Source: Hydrotalea sp. (GTDB taxonomy: Bacteria; Bacteroidota; Bacteroidia; Chitinophagales; Chitinophagaceae). Taken from it: 64,000 nt of DNA. The notes under the pieces were generated by a model that did not search any database, was not told the origin of the DNA, and saw nothing but the letters and a program-made list of their open reading frames with translations. A program made the translations under genes and the position numbers. Position 1 is the stretch's first letter. Every line of letters begins with the position of its first letter. This document shows, piece by piece, positions 61,289 through 64,000 of this stretch. The stretch lies in NCBI GenBank assembly GCA_022402565.1, contig JAKRSC010000008.1, positions 124,001 to 188,000 on the forward strand, written 5' to 3'.

Positions 61289-62704
61289 ATGAAAAAGATT
61301 TTAATAGAAACAACGGTCACACCAATGCTGGCAGATATTTATACTCCAGTAGGTATTTATTTGAGACTTCGTGATAAATTTAGGGATACCCTTCTTTTAG
61401 AAAGTACCGATCACAGAGCGTCAGAGAACAGCTACTCATTTATTTGTATCCAAGCAATTGCTGGTATTGAATGTTTAAACGACCAAGTTATAGAAACCAA
61501 ATTGCCAGGGTTGCCACCAGAAAAAGAGAAAATTGTAAGGGGAGTTTCAGTTGGAAACCGAATCCAAGAATTTATGAATGGATTTGAATGCACATCGGAT
61601 CATTCTGCTGCAAAATTTGCTCAAGGAATGTATGGTTACACCAGTTACGATGCTATTCCATTTTTTGAAAGCATTCAGTTTAATTCAGAAAAGCAAGGAG
61701 AACAAATTGGACAAGTTAGGTATCGTTTGTATCAATATGTGATTGTTATGAATCACTTTAAAGATGAATTGTATCTATGTGAAAATAAAATTGCAGGATT
61801 ACCTTCCAGAAAAGCTGAAATTGAAACACTCATAAAAAGCACAGATGTTCCTGTATTTCCATTTAAACTTGTTGGAGAGGAAACTACCAATGTTACAGAT
61901 GAGAAGTATTTACAAATGGTGGAAGCAGGAATTAAAGCCGCACAGCGTGGAGATGTTTTTCAAATTGTTTTAAGTAGAAGATTTCAACAAAAATTTAAAG
62001 GCGATGAATTCAATGTGTATAGAGCATTGAGGAGTGTAAACCCTTCACCTTATTTATTTTTCTTTGATTATGGCAACTACAAATTAATGGGTTCTTCACC
62101 TGAAGCACAACTTCAAATTAAAAATGGACAAGCTGTAGTTCATCCAATTGCCGGCACATTCCGTAGAACAGGACAAGATGAAGTAGATCAGGCAGCAGCT
62201 AAGCGTTTATTGGAAGATGCTAAAGAAAATGCTGAACATGTTATGTTGGTTGATTTAGCAAGGAACGATTTAAGTCGCCTTTGCAGTAATGTAGAAGTTA
62301 CTCATTACAGGGAGCTTCAATTTTATAGTCATGTTATTCATTTAGTAAGTGAAGTCTCAGGTAAAGTAAATGATATTAGTAAGCCGTTTTCATTGTTGGG
62401 AGCCACTTTTCCAGCAGGAACATTAAGCGGTGCTCCTAAGTTCAAAGCAATGGAACTTATTGATCAGCTTGAACCCACAAAGCGAAGTTACTATGGTGGT
62501 GCATTGGGATTTGTAGGGTTTGATGGAAGTTTTAATCATGCTATACTCATCAGAACCTTTTTGAGTAAGAATAATACACTCACTTATCAAGCTGGAGCTG
62601 GTGTAGTTGCTGCAAGTCAACCTCAACTTGAATTAGAAGAAGTGAATCATAAATTAGGGGCTTTGAAAAAAGCATTGGAACTAGCAGAACAAGTAGGCCG
62701 ATAA
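61289..62704 (+). CDS. trpE: Anthranilate synthase component I
   Basis: A 471-residue chorismate-binding enzyme. The catalytic half has the family motifs: SPSPYLFFFDY-like NPSPYLFFFDYGNYKLMGSS, HPIAGTFRRTG, ENAEHVMLVDLARND, TFPAGTLSGAPK and YYGGALGFVGFDG. It works with TrpG. It is 10 bp ahead of trpG. The early part should hold the tryptophan feedback site; its key residues were not checked. Confidence 0.96.
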   Translation: MKKILIETTVTPMLADIYTPVGIYLRLRDKFRDTLLLESTDHRASENSYSFICIQAIAGIECLNDQVIETKLPGLPPEKEKIVRGVSVGNRIQEFMNGFECTSDHSAAKFAQGMYGYTSYDAIPFFESIQFNSEKQGEQIGQVRYRLYQYVIVMNHFKDELYLCENKIAGLPSRKAEIETLIKSTDVPVFPFKLVGEETTNVTDEKYLQMVEAGIKAAQRGDVFQIVLSRRFQQKFKGDEFNVYRALRSVNPSPYLFFFDYGNYKLMGSSPEAQLQIKNGQAVVHPIAGTFRRTGQDEVDQAAAKRLLEDAKENAEHVMLVDLARNDLSRLCSNVEVTHYRELQFYSHVIHLVSEVSGKVNDISKPFSLLGATFPAGTLSGAPKFKAMELIDQLEPTKRSYYGGALGFVGFDGSFNHAILIRTFLSKNNTLTYQAGAGVVAASQPQLELEEVNHKLGALKKALELAEQVGR

Positions 62705-62713
62705 AACAAAATT

Positions 62714-63283
62714 ATGAAAGTACTAGTATTTGATAATTATGATTCTTTTACATACAACCTAGTTCATTTGGTTGAAAAAATTATAGACCAAAATGTTGTT
62801 GTGTGTAGAAATGATTCAATTTCTTTAGAGGATATTGATGAGTACGACAAAATTTTATTGTCACCAGGACCTGGCATTCCAGAAGAAGCTGGCCTCTTAT
62901 TACCATTAATAAAAACATATGCACATTCCAAAAGTATATTAGGAGTGTGTTTGGGACATCAGGCAATTGGACAAGCATTTGGAGCAGGACTTATAAATCT
63001 AAAACAAGTTTATCATGGTGTTGCAACACCAATAGATATCATAGCAAATGGTTCGTCACTTTATGAGGGTCTTCCAACTGAAATTGAAGTTGGTAGATAC
63101 CATAGTTGGGTCGTTGATCCTACAGGGTTGCCATCTTGTTTAAAAGTTACAGCGTTAGATAAGCAAGGACACATTATGGGACTTGAACACGCAACTTTTG
63201 ATGTGCAAGGAGTGCAGTTTCATCCAGAAAGTGTGCTTACTCCGCAAGGCGAAACAATTATAAAAAACTGGTTGAAAAGATAA
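62714..63283 (+). CDS. trpG: Anthranilate synthase component II (glutamine amidotransferase)
   Basis: A 189-residue class I amidotransferase. LVFDNYDSFTYNLVHLVEK opens it, the nucleophile cysteine is in LGVCLGHQAIGQAFG, and the His-Glu pair is in VQFHPESVLT. Supplies ammonia to TrpE. The trpD ATG follows after 9 bp. Confidence 0.95.
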   Translation: MKVLVFDNYDSFTYNLVHLVEKIIDQNVVVCRNDSISLEDIDEYDKILLSPGPGIPEEAGLLLPLIKTYAHSKSILGVCLGHQAIGQAFGAGLINLKQVYHGVATPIDIIANGSSLYEGLPTEIEVGRYHSWVVDPTGLPSCLKVTALDKQGHIMGLEHATFDVQGVQFHPESVLTPQGETIIKNWLKR

Positions 63284-63292
63284 ATTGAAGCA

Positions 63293-64000
63293 ATGAAAAG
63301 TATCTTAGAAAAATTATTCGAGCATCATACACTTTCACGTCAAGAAGCATATCAAATTCTTTTAGATATTGGCTTAGGAAAATACCATGAGTTTGAAGTT
63401 GCCTCATTCATGACAATTTATTTAATGCGAAGTATAACTATTGATGAATTACAAGGATTTAGAGATGCTTTATTAGAATTAGCAGTACCAGTAAAACTTA
63501 GCGCCGACAGTACTATGGATATTGTAGGTACAGGTGGCGATGGTAAAAATACATTCAATATTTCTACTTTGTCATGTTTCATTGTAGCAGGTGCTGGACA
63601 AAAAGTAGTTAAGCATGGTAATTATGGTGCTTCATCAGTAAGCGGTGCTTCGAATGTAATGGAGAAACTGGGCTATAAGTTTAAAAATGATGTGAGTCTT
63701 TTGCAAAAAGAGGTGGATAGAGTTGGGCTTTGTTTTTTACATGCTCCTATGTTTCATCCAGCTCTTAAATGGGTAGCTCCAATTAGAAAGCAATTGGGTG
63801 TTCGAACGTTTTTTAATATGCTTGGTCCTATGGTGAATCCTGCGCAACCAACACATCAATTGGTTGGAGTATATAATTTAGAAATGGCTAGGATATATAA
63901 TTATTTACTACAGCAAACAAGTACAGCATTTACAATTATACACGGCTTAGATGGTTATGATGAGATATCATTGACCAATGATACTAAAGTTATTACAGCA
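63293..64000 (+). CDS. trpD: Anthranilate phosphoribosyltransferase, truncated by the window edge
   Basis: Exactly 236 codons are visible from ATG 63293; the C-terminal third lies beyond the window. DIVGTGGDGKNTFNISTLS is the PRPP-binding glycine loop, followed by KHGNYGASSVSGASNVMEKL and LGVRTFFNMLGPMVNPAQP. No frameshift is seen. The trpC, F, B and A genes may follow but are not in view. Confidence 0.95.
   Translation, partial: MKSILEKLFEHHTLSRQEAYQILLDIGLGKYHEFEVASFMTIYLMRSITIDELQGFRDALLELAVPVKLSADSTMDIVGTGGDGKNTFNISTLSCFIVAGAGQKVVKHGNYGASSVSGASNVMEKLGYKFKNDVSLLQKEVDRVGLCFLHAPMFHPALKWVAPIRKQLGVRTFFNMLGPMVNPAQPTHQLVGVYNLEMARIYNYLLQQTSTAFTIIHGLDGYDEISLTNDTKVITA

Overview
The window looks like a chromosomal stretch of an AT-rich member of the Bacteroidota, most likely the Chitinophagaceae or a neighbouring family. 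The evidence is a TonB-dependent receptor with a carboxypeptidase-regulatory N-terminus, a gliding-motility/type IX secretion C-terminal domain protein paired with a PorP/SprF protein, GIN-domain (DUF2807) proteins, a bifunctional HisB, DUF4954 next to glmS, and promoter-like TAnnTTTG boxes (TTTG about 20 bp further upstream in the clearest case). I see no prophage, insertion sequence, CRISPR array or rRNA operon. The only RNA gene found is an initiator tRNA-fMet. The placement is by gene content only.

Layout. 1-5.6 kb: end of an SRPBCC gene, an ABC-2 permease, sppA, folK, a deoxynucleoside kinase and an MFS transporter. 5.6-8.4 kb: the ligase-associated DNA-damage pair (ATP-dependent ligase and MBL-fold exonuclease) with a 49-residue DUF2256 protein. 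8.4-18.8 kb: a periplasmic binding protein, guaA, a GIN protein, MFS, M14 peptidase, orphan response regulator, PAP2 phosphatase, isoaspartyl peptidase and ispD. 18.7-22.8 kb: a tightly packed envelope/polysaccharide set (FemAB-like transferase, sugar-phosphate transferase, Gfo/Idh oxidoreductase) plus an L,D-transpeptidase. 22.8-28.4 kb: a sulfane-sulfur island. 28.4-35.7 kb: two tandem paralogues of unknown role, queA, a TonB receptor under a TPP riboswitch, and a second GIN protein. 35.7-46.7 kb: tRNA-fMet, era, der, DUF1801, DUF4954, glmS, mgtE, a SET-domain protein, an FKBP and a lactonase-fold protein. 46.7-53.1 kb: a type IX secretion substrate with PorP/SprF and an S9 peptidase. 53.2-60.5 kb: hisGDC, a PQQ-type dehydrogenase with cytochrome c, and hisB, behind a His attenuator. 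61.1-64 kb: trpE, trpG and a truncated trpD behind a Trp attenuator.

Most informative regions. (1) The sulfur island: an SQR-like flavoprotein, a TusE-type single-cysteine carrier and a DsrE2-like protein run divergently from a TSUP exporter. The same-direction operon beyond the exporter has three rhodaneses, a thioredoxin, an OsmC protein and small cysteine-containing membrane proteins. The two operons carry promoters of identical geometry: a 14-bp Crp/Fnr-like palindrome, 22 bp, then a TAnCTTTG box. (2) The his and trp operons each start with a short leader peptide (16 aa with four His codons; 17 aa with tandem Trp codons) followed by competing antiterminator and terminator pairings. In both, the start codon lies only 5-6 nt after a promoter-like -7 box, which suggests leaderless leader peptides. 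(3) A TPP riboswitch precedes the TonB receptor, so its substrate is probably thiamin or a precursor.

Start codons were moved from the longest open frame wherever a signal peptide, a conserved N-terminus or a neighbour's overlap favoured a later one; each case is noted. Family names come from recognising motifs in the translations; no database search was run.
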